Positions 53,919-63,146 of a stretch of 64,000 nucleotides of DNA are shown here, one piece after another. How positions within the stretch are numbered: the stretch's first letter is position 1; every line of letters begins with the position of its first letter. The notes beneath the pieces were generated by a model. The model did no database searches, was not told the DNA's origin, and saw nothing but the letters and a program-made list of their open reading frames with translations. The DNA is from Candidatus Thiodiazotropha endolucinida (GTDB taxonomy: Bacteria > Pseudomonadota > Gammaproteobacteria > Chromatiales > Chromatiaceae), in assembly GCF_001715975.1 (NCBI RefSeq), contig NZ_MARB01000012.1:62001-126000 (forward strand). Direction: 5' to 3'. A program made the position numbers and the translations under genes.

Positions 53919-56904
53919 CCTCGTCGTCTACACCCTTCCAATTCAGTGAAAAATCCTCTGTGATACGCGTCAAGTTCGGATTGTAGGCTGGATCACGCTG
54001 CAACAGAGGTCCATATTTTTCCAGCATATATTCGGCTTCACCACTGAAACGCAGTTGCTTTTCCGGTGTGTCCTCCGCACCACGGGAGGCCGGTTCGTGA
54101 TGATAAAGCTCCGCATAGGGCGTCCATAGATTATAATAGCCGGCTTGATAAATCCGAATACAGAGATCCACATCATTGAAGGCAACCGCAAGATGTTCAC
54201 TATCAAAACCGCCCACGGCATCGAAAACCTCCCGCCTCAGCAACAGACAGGCAGCTGTCACCGCGGTGTAGTTCTGAATCAACACGGAACGCCCCATGTA
54301 GCCTTTGTTATCTTTACTCGAATATTTCATGGCATGGCCTGCCACACCCCCAAGACCCAACACTACACCACCGTGCTGTAAACGGTCGTCAGGATACCAG
54401 AGCCTTGCACCGACGGCACCGATCTCTGGCCTGACACCGTGACTCACCATCTCTCCCAGCCAGTCCGGAGAAATCACTTCGATATCGTCATTCATGAAAC
54501 AGAGCAGTTCCCCGCTCGCATGTTCTACGGCAAAGTTGTTGATGGCGGAAAAATTGAAGGGATGGTCATAGTGCAATACCTTGGTAGCGTCCTGCCTGTC
54601 TAGCTCAGTGAGATACGTCAGGGTCGCCTGGTCATCGCTTTGGTTATCGACAATGATAAACTCAATACTCTTGTAGTCGCTCCTGTCACGTATGCTCTCA
54701 ATGCATTGGCGCAACAATTGCTCGCCATTGCGGGTTGGGATGATTATCGAGACAAGCGGTTGGGAATCGGGCAGTTGATACCGCACCCGGATCATACCAT
54801 CGATATATTCCGACTCCGTCACATCGGCTTTAAGTCCGCGAATTTCAAGATCGTCCTTAACCGCACGCAGGGCCGCATCCATTGCATAGGATTTTGCCTC
54901 TCCGCCCGAGGCGGTACTTTCCGGTATCGCACGCCAGTGATACAAAATCCATGGTATATGACGCACCTGCTTGCGAGGATCGATCTCCCGCAAACACCTG
55001 AGCGCCAGATCGTAGTCCTGTGCGCCCTCGAAACCTTCACGCATTCCGCCCACCTTATCCACCAGGGAACGCTTGTAGACGCCGAAGTGACAGATCATGT
55101 TGTGGGAGCGCATCAGATCCGGATTGAAATCCGGCTTGAAGTAGTGGTCGAATCGCACCTCTTCGTTATTCAGTTTGTCTTCATCGGAGTAAACAATCTC
55201 AGCATGCGGATTGAGAATGATCTCCTGGGCCACAAAATAGAGTGCAAAGTCAGCCAATTGATCATCGTGATCCATCAGGGCAACATAATCCCCGCTTGCC
55301 ATGGAAAAGGCGGAATTCGTGGCATTCGAGATGTGGCCATTCTCCTCCCGACAGATGACCTTGATGCGTTTGTATCGGCGCATGTATTCATCCAACACGC
55401 GCTTAATATGTGGTCGCGTGGATGCATCATCCGCGATACACAGCTCCCAATCCTCATAGGATTGTGCAAGCACTGAGTCGAGTGCAGCCCGCAGCAAATA
55501 TTCATCGACGTTATACACCGGCATGACAATCGAGATGAAAGGCCTGTCAGGATGTTCATTGAGCTGTTCAACCATTTCAAGGGTCGGCACACCGACTGGC
55601 TCCACATCCCTGATCCACAACGAGTAGTCATAGGTTGGTGATGATTCAGTATTCAACTGTTCGCGTATCGCCTGTAGACCACCCAGTTTCCACAACCGCA
55701 CCGTCTCCCGGCTCCAGTCGCCTATCAGGCTAGGCTCTTTCCTCAGTTTCTTCAGTTCCGGTGCAAATCTACGCATTAGCCGTAATGGTTTGGTCAATGC
55801 CATGTAGGCGCGCCAACCCCGACTGTTCACGACAGCCCGAAGATCCTTTTTCGTATGTTTAAGGTCATTTTTGAGCCAAAACAGGTCATGGTTCATGGAG
55901 CGATTACTCCTGTCCATAATCTGTAGCTGGCTCTGCAATTCACTCCTCAGACTACGCTCCTTCGCTAAGGCGTTGTGCGCTTCCCGGGCCTCCCTGATCG
56001 CATTCTCCATAGCGTCTCTGTGCCTGACCAACTCATCGTTCAAAGTACCCAGCGCCTGCTGTTGATCCTGCAGAATCCCGTCCCGCTCTTCCACCATTTT
56101 GAGGCGTGTCTCTGCGGTACTGCCTGCCTGATGCAACTCATCGAGCAGATTTCTATAGACCTCGACCGAGGCCTGCATCGGCTTGTCGTTGAGGACAGGA
56201 AATTCCTCGACAGTGACACTGCTGTCCGGGGTTGCAGAGACAATGTACTGAAAGGCTGCCGCATCCGGCGTATGAAACAGCGCAAGTCCACGTTCACTCG
56301 CCTCAAACCCCATCCTCTCCAGCCGCTTCTCAATTTCGGAATCGGCCATATCGTGAAAGGTGTAAGTCAGCTCGTTAACCCTGAAGCCGCTGCGGGCAAA
56401 CATCTCGCGCAAAGAGCTGTAGGTAAACAGATGCAGATGGGTGCGATCAAGAAGTCCCGTGTCCTCATAGGTGAAACGGCCTTCCAACAGTTCGAGACGA
56501 AGCGAAGCATGGGCGCCATTGGGTAATGAGGCGAGAAGGATTCCCCCGTCACTCAACAGATCGGGAAGTTTCTTGAGCAGGGCAATGGGATCGCGCAGAT
56601 GCTCGAGTATGTCGGCACAGGTGATGATATCGAATCGTTCATCGCCAAGGCTTTTCAACCAGCCTCTGCTTTGCACATCCCCAACGATGACACGATCGCA
56701 CACCGTTTTGGCTCTGTTCGCCATGCTCCGGTCGATCTCAACGCCCACCACATAGCAATCCTTCTCCCGTCGCAGGTAATCTGACATATAGCCGGTCGCA
56801 CATCCCAACTCAAGTACCCGGCTGCCAGTCGGTATCCGTTTAACCAACTGGGTATGGGAATTGTTTTCGACATTCAAATCGAGTTTAAAATCGTATTCAG
56901 CCAC
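53905..56904 (-). CDS. methyltransferase - coiled coil - tandem GT2 glycosyltransferase fusion
   Basis: The 999-residue cytoplasmic protein has a class I SAM methyltransferase (1-225; E-L-G-C-A-T-G-Y near 32, D-I-L-E-H near 97) and a coiled coil (about 255-345). A linker leads to a first GT2 domain (425-620; V-M-P-V-Y-N and D-H-D-D) and a second GT2 domain (about 690-930; I-I-P-T-R-N-G, N-D-D-I-E and a D-V-D-L-C acceptor segment). The order resembles chain-terminating methyltransferase/coiled-coil and bifunctional O-antigen polymerases. It could extend and cap a glycan with length set by the coil, which is inference. The start is GTG 56904. Confidence 0.88.
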   Translation of the reverse strand: MAEYDFKLDLNVENNSHTQLVKRIPTGSRVLELGCATGYMSDYLRREKDCYVVGVEIDRSMANRAKTVCDRVIVGDVQSRGWLKSLGDERFDIITCADILEHLRDPIALLKKLPDLLSDGGILLASLPNGAHASLRLELLEGRFTYEDTGLLDRTHLHLFTYSSLREMFARSGFRVNELTYTFHDMADSEIEKRLERMGFEASERGLALFHTPDAAAFQYIVSATPDSSVTVEEFPVLNDKPMQASVEVYRNLLDELHQAGSTAETRLKMVEERDGILQDQQQALGTLNDELVRHRDAMENAIREAREAHNALAKERSLRSELQSQLQIMDRSNRSMNHDLFWLKNDLKHTKKDLRAVVNSRGWRAYMALTKPLRLMRRFAPELKKLRKEPSLIGDWSRETVRLWKLGGLQAIREQLNTESSPTYDYSLWIRDVEPVGVPTLEMVEQLNEHPDRPFISIVMPVYNVDEYLLRAALDSVLAQSYEDWELCIADDASTRPHIKRVLDEYMRRYKRIKVICREENGHISNATNSAFSMASGDYVALMDHDDQLADFALYFVAQEIILNPHAEIVYSDEDKLNNEEVRFDHYFKPDFNPDLMRSHNMICHFGVYKRSLVDKVGGMREGFEGAQDYDLALRCLREIDPRKQVRHIPWILYHWRAIPESTASGGEAKSYAMDAALRAVKDDLEIRGLKADVTESEYIDGMIRVRYQLPDSQPLVSIIIPTRNGEQLLRQCIESIRDRSDYKSIEFIIVDNQSDDQATLTYLTELDRQDATKVLHYDHPFNFSAINNFAVEHASGELLCFMNDDIEVISPDWLGEMVSHGVRPEIGAVGARLWYPDDRLQHGGVVLGLGGVAGHAMKYSSKDNKGYMGRSVLIQNYTAVTAACLLLRREVFDAVGGFDSEHLAVAFNDVDLCIRIYQAGYYNLWTPYAELYHHEPASRGAEDTPEKQLRFSGEAEYMLEKYGPLLQRDPAYNPNLTRITEDFSLNWKGVDDEDDDV

Positions 56905-57028
56905 GTGGATACTATCGACGAATTAGTTGGATTGGTTACTTATCGGTCAGCTACTCGAACCATAGCAGAGCGTCACTGACTTAGACACGGATAAATGTTG
57001 GTAAAAGTACCGACCCGCGCCAACCGCT

Positions 57029-57931
57029 TCACTCAGCACTTTGCTGCTGTTGCTTTTGCGCATACGCTTCGACTTTATCTTCATAGATGCTGGCCTTGTT
57101 TTTCTTGAGAAGCTTATCGAAGTATTCATCACGCCGGTTCTGGATATAATCGCTCTTCATTTTCAAAACAAGTTTTTCCTTTACCTGATCGAAGGTTAAT
57201 TTTTTTGGCGAATAACGGTTCACCAGCTTGATGATATGATAGCCAAATTGTGTCTCTACTATATCGCTGATCTCTCCCGGTTTATGCATCGCCGCTACAG
57301 CCTCGTCGAAGGGTTCAACCATTGAACCTCGTTTGAACACCCCCAATGAGCCTTTATTTTTCAGGGTCACCGTATCCTCTGAATAGACCATGACTAGATC
57401 CTCAAAGGTACTTAGTCCACTGTCGAGCTCCGCTTTCACCTTTTTGATAATCTCCAACGCCTCTTCCTTGGGGTGGTGCTTGGGCAATCTATCCGTCGTG
57501 GAGATCAGGATATGTTTTGCTTCAAATCGTTCGGGTATCGTGTAGGCTTCGGGATTCCCGTGATACTGTTCCTTGGCAGCCTGTTCAAAATCCGGAATGG
57601 GTTCGGCGTCGATCTGCTTCAAACGCTCCAAATAGAGTAGTTTTTCCCTTTGACGGCGAAGCTTGGCCTGAAACAACTCTGAATCACCGAGGCCGCTTTT
57701 TTCAGCCTCTTCGGAGAGGGCGCGAATCAGGTAGATCTGACGCAACAGTTTCAATAGCTGATTATGGTCTGCCACAACCTTGCTTCTGGCATCCTCCGGT
57801 CCACTCAATAACAGCGCATCCAGGTCCACATCCTTGACCTCAATATCTCCGCCGAACATCAAAGTCTCACCAGCCATCGCTGTGACGGGTGACAGGTAGA
57901 GAGCCACGATTAGTAACAAACAGATCCTCAT
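57029..57931 (-). CDS. periplasmic parvulin-type peptidyl-prolyl isomerase (PpiC/SurA-like)
   Basis: The 300-residue protein has a signal peptide (A-M-A|G), an N-terminal helical SurA-like region (25-120) and one parvulin domain (about 135-245) with K-H-I-L-I, the G-S-L-G-V-F-K-R-G-x-M motif and Q-F-G-Y-H-I-I-K-L. It likely helps fold secreted or outer-membrane proteins. It stands next to the surface-protein gene at 58213-60007, which may be its client. The start is ATG 57931, with AGAGGTAACC upstream. Confidence 0.92.
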   Translation of the reverse strand: MRICLLLIVALYLSPVTAMAGETLMFGGDIEVKDVDLDALLLSGPEDARSKVVADHNQLLKLLRQIYLIRALSEEAEKSGLGDSELFQAKLRRQREKLLYLERLKQIDAEPIPDFEQAAKEQYHGNPEAYTIPERFEAKHILISTTDRLPKHHPKEEALEIIKKVKAELDSGLSTFEDLVMVYSEDTVTLKNKGSLGVFKRGSMVEPFDEAVAAMHKPGEISDIVETQFGYHIIKLVNRYSPKKLTFDQVKEKLVLKMKSDYIQNRRDEYFDKLLKKNKASIYEDKVEAYAQKQQQQSAE

Positions 57932-58152
57932 TGGTTACCTCTAAACAGTCTGCATAAAGTAGGTTGGGAATTATACGGCGGCACCATCGACAACGCCATT
58001 TCTCTATAGACGATCACAACGATTATCAGTTCAAACCATGTAGATTTGTGAACATGCTCTACGAAAACCCGACAGTGATGCAATCATTAGTCAAATCGTT
58101 CTGCAAGACGTTGCAAGGCATTCATTGCGGCCAGTAATTAAATTATACGCAT

Positions 58153-58182
58153 AAAAAAAGGCAGGCCTTTCGGCCTGCCTTT
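58153..58182 (-). terminator. strong terminator of the surface-protein gene
   Basis: GGCAGGCC (58160-58167) and GGCCTGCC (58172-58179) pair around a 4-base loop. On the minus strand the hairpin is followed by a long T-run (the A-run at 58153-58159). It lies 30 bp after the surface-protein stop and would give an efficient end, typical of highly expressed genes. Confidence 0.9.
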
Positions 58183-58212
58183 ACACGTTTCGCTTACGCG
58201 ATTCGTACTTGG

Positions 58213-60007
58213 TTACGGAGTGCGGTTGACGCTACGGATCAGGTCAACAGTCTCACCCAGCTGAGCGGGACCGACATCGCCCGCCATGGCGGAGAAGCCG
58301 ATGACCGGAACACCAGTCCATACGCCAGCTGCTGCGCCGATACCACCGACGGGCTCAGTCAAAGCAATGATGCTAGGATTGGTCTCGTAGTCGTACTCGG
58401 CAGCCGCGCTGATGGTCACCCAACCAGCCTCGAAGCCACTATCCAGGTTCCAGTTGAAGACGTTGGCAGCCGGGGTACCCAGTACGGATTGGTTACCGCC
58501 CGCGGCACGGTTCACGGAGACAACATTGACCTCACGCTCCAGCGCGACGATAGTCGGCGCGTCGATCGGCACAGGCGAGAAGTCGTCAGCACCTGGAACA
58601 ACCGTAGCAGTCTGCTCTTCATAGTCGTAGTAGGTCAGGCCGACTTCGACATCAGGCTCAGCATTAGCCGCATAACCCGCGTTCTCACAGATAGCGCCAG
58701 CACCGTCGTTCGGATAGTCGTTGGCAGGTGTACCCAGAGTCGGAAGTGCAACGGTAGCACCATCATCGACACCATCATTCAGCGTACCCACACAAGCAAC
58801 CAGAGGACCGGCAGCGCCATCCAGGTCGTTGGTCAAGGTACCACTGTTGTAGATACCGTGCTTACGCAGCGGGAAGGTCATGACGATATCGGTCTCACCG
58901 TTGATCCCAGCCTCAACGAAGTAAGGTGCGGAGACTGCATCAGCACTGAGGATCAGCGCCAACGGCAGCGGGTTGGAACCCATGGGGATGGACGGGTTGG
59001 GTGCGATATCGTTGATGGAGCCAGTGTCATACTCAACCAGAGGTGCAACGATGGTCTTCACGCCAGCGCCGGTATTATCCAGCATGTTGGCAACCTGTAC
59101 GTCACCGGAGGCCAGAGACGGCAGCAGATAGTTGGAAGCGTCATCTGACTGATAGTGCTGAGCAACAGTGGAGTAATCGTCGATATGAGTGCCCTGCTCA
59201 ACGAAGGCGGCGCCTGTTGCGGTGTTGATCATGATGGAGTAGGCGTTGATACCGCCCGTAGGCTCAACCAGGCCAGCGTTCATGGTGTCCGCATATGGCG
59301 CAGCAGGACCACCAGCGTCTTGGGCAACACCTTCAGTCGTCATCGCGCCAGGCTCGAAACCATTGACCGGAGCGCCAGCAGCGCCAGCGGTCCAGGCATC
59401 ACTGACCACAGAGCAGCCAGCGGGCATGCCAGTAGCGTCATGCAACAGGCCAGCCGGGATAGAACGGTCGCCGGCGACTGCATTGATGGCACCATCAGCA
59501 GTTCCGCTGGCATCGATCTCGGCTTCGTCACCACCGTCTACAGCGATACCCGCACCGTCTGCAACCACGCCCATCTCGATGATCTCGACATAACCTTCGG
59601 TCAGATCTTCGTCGGTGGTGGCGGTGTAGATGTTACGGAAGTCGACACCAGCCTGCAGCGCAGCCTTGGCAGGATAGGTACAAGTCTCGTCTTCGGTGAT
59701 GATGTTGGCAACAGAACCATTCAGACGGATGGTGGCGTTCCAGACATCAAAAGGCGACATGTAGACGTTGAAGTCGAGCACGTCGGCAGAGATACGGGAC
59801 TCACGGAATCTAAGCTTGACAGCCTTGTACTCGCCCGTGGTGTTGGTGATGGGTGATGTTGACGTTGGTGATAAAGTTGTTGTTTACATTGTAGTAAGGC
59901 AGCAGCGCAACTTGACCTGTTCCGTCTGTATTGACGTGAGCCGCATTGACTCCGGCAGTAGCGGTAGCCATCAGCATGGCTGCAGCGATCTTAGATTTTC
60001 TCAACAC
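58213..60007 (-). pseudogene. secreted acidic surface protein, interrupted by a 7-bp duplication frameshift
   Basis: A signal peptide begins at GTG 60007 (or TTG 60004) with AGGAG before it (mature start near V-N-A|A). The mature frame L-L-P-Y-Y-N-V-N-N-N-F breaks at 59845-59858, where GGTGATG is duplicated in tandem, and stops at the TAG near 59832. Removing one 7-mer restores N-I-T-N-T-T-G-E-Y-K-A-V and joins the frame at 59781-58213, giving about 595 residues. The restored protein is acidic, very poor in Lys and Ala/Gly/Asp-rich, like abundant gammaproteobacterial cell-surface proteins. The rest is intact, so the break is recent, reversible, or a read error. It is followed by a strong terminator. 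Confidence 0.8.
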
Positions 60008-60508
60008 AGTTGTGTCTCCTATTACTTTTGCGTGTTAACACTAAAAAACTAACTGAGCCTGTTTATGCGGCCAGCTAAAAGCCTTGAGATCAGGCGCATG
60101 TCGAGGATTATCGACCCAAACCCAAGACCGTGCAAGGGAATGATCATTCCTTTTGTGAGGGAGGTCTCAGCAACAAGTTACCTTACACTCCTAATTCTCA
60201 CGCAGGGAAGTCTAACATAAATCCTCTACCTAACAAACGCTATTCTAGCAAAAAAAACAAAAAATGTTGCAAATTTACCAAAAAAGACACTAAGTACATG
60301 ATAAAAAAAGAAATATATTTTGTAGTCTGTTGTAAATAGTGACTTGATCAAATGGGATTGCGGCTTGAAAAGCACCCGAATTTTCCAATTATAGAGCAAC
60401 TTTAATGATGTATGATCGACACCCTTAAAACATAAATCAATAACTCATTGATTTATAAGTTAATTGTTATGCCTGTATCAAAAATACAACAAGTTGCCGT
60501 ATGTGTGG
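60008..60508. other. AT-rich intergenic region upstream of the surface-protein gene
   Basis: About 500 bp, strongly AT-rich at 60220-60480. It should hold the promoter of the surface-protein gene. Open frames in it (for example 60130-60339 plus) have low-complexity Lys-rich products and do not look real. Confidence 0.5.
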
Positions 60509-60967
60509 TTAATTCATCGTGGGAAGAAAACCCCAATTTCCATCCCCATCTTTTACCCACTTTTCCTTGATCTGGTTGCCTGTCTCGACAGGCCCCTTCA
60601 TGAGTGGATAACGGATAACAACCCTTATATCGACCACCGCAGTACAAACTTCAGCAGACTCGCAGGATACCTCCGATACCTCAGCCGATTTCCAGATTCC
60701 CACCCCTTTCACCGTCTTCTGATAGTGGGGAAACGGCGTCACCTGGCGATAGCCAGTCGAAAGATATTCATAGGCGGACTCCACGCGCCCCTCTATCAAC
60801 AACCCCCAGCGCTCCTGCGCCCTTTTCGCGACGATCTCCTGATCTGACATCGCCTCATCGAGAGGCGCCATGGCGCAGCCTCCCGATATCAGGGGGATTG
60901 CAAGCAAGGCCAACCATTTAAAGCGCTGTAGGCAAGCAACTCTCATAATCTTAGTCATAATATTCAT
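60509..60967 (-). CDS. outer- or inner-membrane lipoprotein of unknown function
   Basis: A lipoprotein signal (L-I-S-G-G-C lipobox near residue 30) is followed by a helical segment with the motif A-Q-E-R-W-G-L-L-I-E-G and a beta-rich NTF2-like-style domain (G-R-V-E-S-A-Y-E-Y-L-S). ATG 60967 or 60958 is likely; longer starts are TTG. It lies about 65 bp downstream of the acyltransferase gene. No specific function can be assigned. Confidence 0.7.
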   Translation of the reverse strand: MNIMTKIMRVACLQRFKWLALLAIPLISGGCAMAPLDEAMSDQEIVAKRAQERWGLLIEGRVESAYEYLSTGYRQVTPFPHYQKTVKGVGIWKSAEVSEVSCESAEVCTAVVDIRVVIRYPLMKGPVETGNQIKEKWVKDGDGNWGFLPTMN

Positions 60968-61030
60968 GTCCAACTGAAGAGGGCCGATTCTACGAGACCG
61001 TATTAACGGGTTCAATCCCTCACCATCTCC

Positions 61031-61948
61031 TCATACTTCGCCCCAGAACATGGGCAGCGCCGGCCATTGCCACCAGCGGCCGGGATTGAGACGGATCCTG
61101 CGCTCTATATCCGCCACCAACAGGGCCATTGATTCATCGGCCGGTAATGCGCCCGCTTCATGGGCCGGCAAAAAGTCGAGGATCAATCCATGCCTGTGTT
61201 CCTCGACACAAAAAGGCTGTATCAGGGCGCCGGTCTTTTTTGCCAGTTTAATCGTACCTTCGGGAAAAAAGGCCTCGCGACCGAAAAACGGAACGCTTAC
61301 CAGGCCGGCGCTCCCCTTCGCATAGGGGACATCGAGCAATATGGCGAACGGTTGTCTTCTCAGGGCCTCCAGCAAGGGCCGCATGTTAGCTGCGCCAGGC
61401 ATCAGAAAGTCCCCCCGATAGCAAGCCCTCAGGCGGGAGAGTTTCAACTTGCGATATCTGTACTCGGGTCCGGCCAGGCCCCAGGTGTTCCGCTCTTCAT
61501 CATCCCTGGCCAAGGCCCCTGTTGCAATACCGTAGGCCGCCGTGGTCACGCCCAGCATCCAGAATCGGCCCAGGTGGGCGCCGGCGAAGATCATCGGCCG
61601 GCCGTCCCGTCTTGCCTCCAGGACCTGCTGAAAGTTTCTGACTTCGATGGTTTTGGCCACCTGCTCCACGGTCCTCAAGTGCGGATAGCGCCAGGTGTCG
61701 AGGATCTCTCTCTGCTGCAAGCCATAGAAATAATCGGTCCACTGTCGATACTGCGCCGCAGATTCGCCTGGTATGGCCCGACTCATCTGATGGGCTATCT
61801 GCTCGGCCATCTCTTTCTGCCTTGCACACTCCCACTTGCCGTAGAGACTCGCCAGTCGATAGGCGATATAGCGTGGGAAATGGGATAATACAGGAAACAG
61901 CAGCCTGTATTTCAGCGCCAGATCCCAGTGCTCAAATGGTTGCAACAT
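61031..61948 (-). CDS. LpxL/HtrB-family acyltransferase-like protein
   Basis: This 305-residue protein has the LPLAT fold of lipid A late acyltransferases: A-H-L-G-R-F-W near residue 125, then V-P-F-F-G-R-E-A and P-E-G-T-I-K-L-A-K-K-T-G-A near 220-240. The catalytic H-x4-[DE] of LpxL is not intact: the position five after His is Trp. It may transfer acyl groups to lipid A or another glycolipid, or be impaired. No N-terminal membrane anchor is obvious. It overlaps the Wzt-like gene by 17 bp. Confidence 0.8.
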   Translation of the reverse strand: MLQPFEHWDLALKYRLLFPVLSHFPRYIAYRLASLYGKWECARQKEMAEQIAHQMSRAIPGESAAQYRQWTDYFYGLQQREILDTWRYPHLRTVEQVAKTIEVRNFQQVLEARRDGRPMIFAGAHLGRFWMLGVTTAAYGIATGALARDDEERNTWGLAGPEYRYRKLKLSRLRACYRGDFLMPGAANMRPLLEALRRQPFAILLDVPYAKGSAGLVSVPFFGREAFFPEGTIKLAKKTGALIQPFCVEEHRHGLILDFLPAHEAGALPADESMALLVADIERRIRLNPGRWWQWPALPMFWGEV

Positions 61949-63146
61949 GCTTCACCGGCCCCCATTGGTGGGCCATTTTCACCAGTCCCACCTCGCTGCT
62001 TTCGTGTCGCACCTTGAACTGGCAGCAGACCGGGCGAGAATCGTAGACGTGCAATCCGCTGCGGTCGATCAACCAGGCCTCCAAGGCATAGTCACCCGAC
62101 ATCAACATCAGAGGATCAAAGAGTAGACGTGCACCATGGACAGTCCCGTCAATGGGCAGCAGATTGCATTGATCGATCAGGGTCGAGACACCGTAGACCT
62201 GCAAACCGTCATTGCGGATCAACACCAACCCGATATGCACGTCATCGACCGGGCGCGTCCCGATCTCCGCCCGCACATTGATCGCCAAGGCGTCCCCCTG
62301 TCGAAACAGCGGGGCGCCCTCTGCAGTATCGACACCCCCCTCGAGGGAGACTTCCTGAAGGTAGACATCGCTTACCGCATCCGTTTCTGCAGATAGCCGT
62401 TGACCCGTGGGACTGCCGCCCTGCCGGGAACGGACATAATCCTGATAGTCATCCACTACCGTGGCGGAATCGCCCTGGGCCCTGATCACACCATGATCCA
62501 GCCAGATCGCCTGCTCGCACAACTCTTTCACCTGATAGAGATTATGTGAACAAAACACCAAGGTGCGTTTTTCGTCGCGAAACCCCATCATTCGGTCCAT
62601 GCTCTTCTTCTGGAACAGCGCATCACCGACCGACAGGGCCTCGTCCACAATCAGCACATCGGGCTCGATCGAGGTCACCACCGAAAAGGCAAGTCTCACA
62701 AACATCCCGGACGAGTAGGATTTGACCGGCCGCATGATGGCGTCACCCAGCTCGGAAAAAGCGATGATATCGGGTATGCGGGTCTTGGTTTCAACTGCAC
62801 CGAGGCCGAGCATCGAACAGGCCAGACGAATATTCTCCAAGCCGGAGAATTCCGGATGGAATCCCGATCCCAGTTCCAGGATCGCAGACTTTCGCCCTTC
62901 TATGTGCAGGGTGCCGGATGAGGGTTGCAAGGTGCCCGCCAACAGTTTGAGCAGTGTCGACTTGCCGGCCCCGTTGTCGCCAATGACACCGAACGTCGCA
63001 CCTTTCTCGATAGTCAGATCGATTGGAGTCAGGGCCTTGATCTCAGTATGAAAGGGCCTCTTCAACAACCACTCTTTGAAGAGGTCCACGGGCTTTGCAT
63101 ACTGTCGATAGTTTTTCGACAACTGTTGGGCTTGAATCGCGATCAC
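61932..63146 (-). CDS. polysaccharide ABC exporter ATP-binding protein (Wzt-like)
   Basis: The ABC ATPase has Walker A G-D-N-G-A-G-K-S-T near residue 58, signature Y-S-S-G-M near 155 and Walker B V-L-I-V-D-E-A near 178. A C-terminal extension (about 255-404) resembles the carbohydrate-binding Wzt-C domain that recognises capped O-antigen. GTG 63146 overlaps the permease stop in GTGA, so I prefer it (404 residues) to the upstream start at 63293, which would run into the permease. It pairs with the next gene. Confidence 0.88.
   Translation of the reverse strand: MIAIQAQQLSKNYRQYAKPVDLFKEWLLKRPFHTEIKALTPIDLTIEKGATFGVIGDNGAGKSTLLKLLAGTLQPSSGTLHIEGRKSAILELGSGFHPEFSGLENIRLACSMLGLGAVETKTRIPDIIAFSELGDAIMRPVKSYSSGMFVRLAFSVVTSIEPDVLIVDEALSVGDALFQKKSMDRMMGFRDEKRTLVFCSHNLYQVKELCEQAIWLDHGVIRAQGDSATVVDDYQDYVRSRQGGSPTGQRLSAETDAVSDVYLQEVSLEGGVDTAEGAPLFRQGDALAINVRAEIGTRPVDDVHIGLVLIRNDGLQVYGVSTLIDQCNLLPIDGTVHGARLLFDPLMLMSGDYALEAWLIDRSGLHVYDSRPVCCQFKVRHESSEVGLVKMAHQWGPVKHVATI

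Noticed and set aside
60130-60339. 69-codon plus-strand frame in the AT-rich region
   Set aside because: Lys/Asn-rich product typical of random AT-rich DNA; no ribosome binding site or family.
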